Position numbers and translations under genes: made by a program. A stretch of 12,916 nt of DNA from IMCC26207 sp037141255 (GTDB lineage Bacteria > Actinomycetota > Acidimicrobiia > Acidimicrobiales > Microtrichaceae): the NCBI GenBank assembly GCA_037141255.1, contig JBAXCX010000085.1, positions 1-12,916 on the forward strand, in the 5' to 3' direction. A model generated the notes under the pieces. That model made no database searches, was not told the DNA's origin, and worked only from the letters and a program-made list of their open reading frames with translations. Below, piece after piece: positions 12,601 to 12,916 of this stretch. How positions within the stretch are numbered: position 1 is the first letter of the stretch; every line of letters starts with the position of its first letter.

Positions 12601-12609
12601 AACATGTTA
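12601..12609 (-). promoter_or_regulatory. TAACATGTT motif upstream of the two-domain lipoprotein
   Basis: On the minus strand TAACATGTT lies 35-43 bases before the start codon. TAACAT suits a TAnnnT -10 box. The same octamer AACATGTT sits 44-51 bases before the DUF4352-type gene (1502-1509). No good -35 is seen. Confidence 0.3.
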
Positions 12610-12665
12610 CTCAGTCGATTTCTGAGACAGCGCTACGACCCTTCAAGAATTTGGCTATGCCAACA

Positions 12666-12750
12666 AGTCATTACATAAGCGACGGTATCTGTAAGTTGGC
12701 GGCTCCAAAGATTCAGTGTCGACGAGATTGGAACTGGACTAACTAGCAGT
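12666..12750. repeat. 43-nt palindromic repeat, copy 3 (degenerate) with shared flank
   Basis: The inner part and right arm (TAAGCGACGGTATCTGTAAG, then GGCGGCTCCAA to 12708) match copies 1 and 2, while the left arm has decayed. GATTCAG follows as in copy 1, and GGACTAACTAGCAG (12737-12750) follows as in copy 2. It lies upstream of the minus-strand lipoprotein and just before the broken AHSA1 fragment. Confidence 0.6.
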
Positions 12751-12769
12751 TGACCCGGCGCAGCAGCCA

Positions 12770-12916
12770 CGAGTAGGAGTCCGCTTTGAGTGCACGACGG
12801 TGTTTGACGACCCGGGCGAAGAGGCAGCCTCGATCGGTGCTCTCATCAAGGTCCATGCCCTGAATTGACTGGTTGGCACCGAGCCACACTCCGGGATGGT
12901 CTCGGCCCAAACCTTT
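12770..12916 (+). pseudogene. Second AHSA1/SRPBCC gene copy, 5'-truncated and with in-frame TGA
   Basis: The DNA matches 2535-2690 closely and without a frame change. It reads VGVRFECTTVFDDPGEEAAS, IGALIKV, then TGA (12866-12868) exactly where copy 1 has CGA, then LVGTEP and SGMVSAQTF to the window edge. The first 55-60 codons are missing and no start is visible. Because copy 1 (2364-2840) has its own, different stop, the two were inactivated independently. The gene may continue beyond the window. Confidence 0.8.

Overview
The window looks like accessory DNA from a fairly GC-rich actinobacterium, possibly an Acidimicrobiia-type lineage. This is inferred from four things: an N-terminal GWW-x3-DGK-YY-PE motif, several lipoproteins with Thr/Ala/Pro or Thr/Ser linkers after the lipobox, a PASTA-type lipoprotein, and TAnnnT -10 boxes at leaderless genes. 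I have no taxonomic marker, so the lineage is an inference.

Layout. Positions 1-2300 hold minus-strand genes: the 5' end of a GWW/DGK-motif protein, a small membrane protein translationally coupled to a DUF4352-type exported protein, and an SmpA/DUF3862-like lipoprotein. Positions 2350-5600 hold an AHSA1/SRPBCC gene broken by an in-frame TAG, a PASTA lipoprotein, an orphan RecB/AddB-like PD-(D/E)XK nuclease (minus), and a class I SAM methyltransferase. Positions 5640-5935 hold an IS481-family transposase remnant and a strong hairpin.

Positions 5939-11345 are the most striking part. They contain two copies of one module: a seven-bladed YVTN-type propeller lipoprotein (minus), a divergently transcribed Ser/Thr-rich lipoprotein (plus), and the 3' end of a UvrD-type helicase (minus). 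The two copies are identical over 2217 bp (offset 2789) and then diverge abruptly, to roughly a fifth of positions. This suggests an old duplication homogenised recently over part of its length. An approximately 80-bp element occurs in direct orientation in both units and once inverted at 11566-11642, so it brackets the modules.

Positions 11350-12916 hold decayed sequence, another two-domain lipoprotein (minus), a third copy of a 43-nt palindromic repeat, and a second broken AHSA1 fragment at the right edge.

Functionally, most intact genes encode exported or lipid-anchored proteins. The best candidate for an undescribed system is the propeller / Ser-Thr lipoprotein pair, which is co-duplicated as a unit. 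The remaining genes show no shared pathway. Repeats, IS debris and pseudogenes mark the region as rearranged, non-core DNA.
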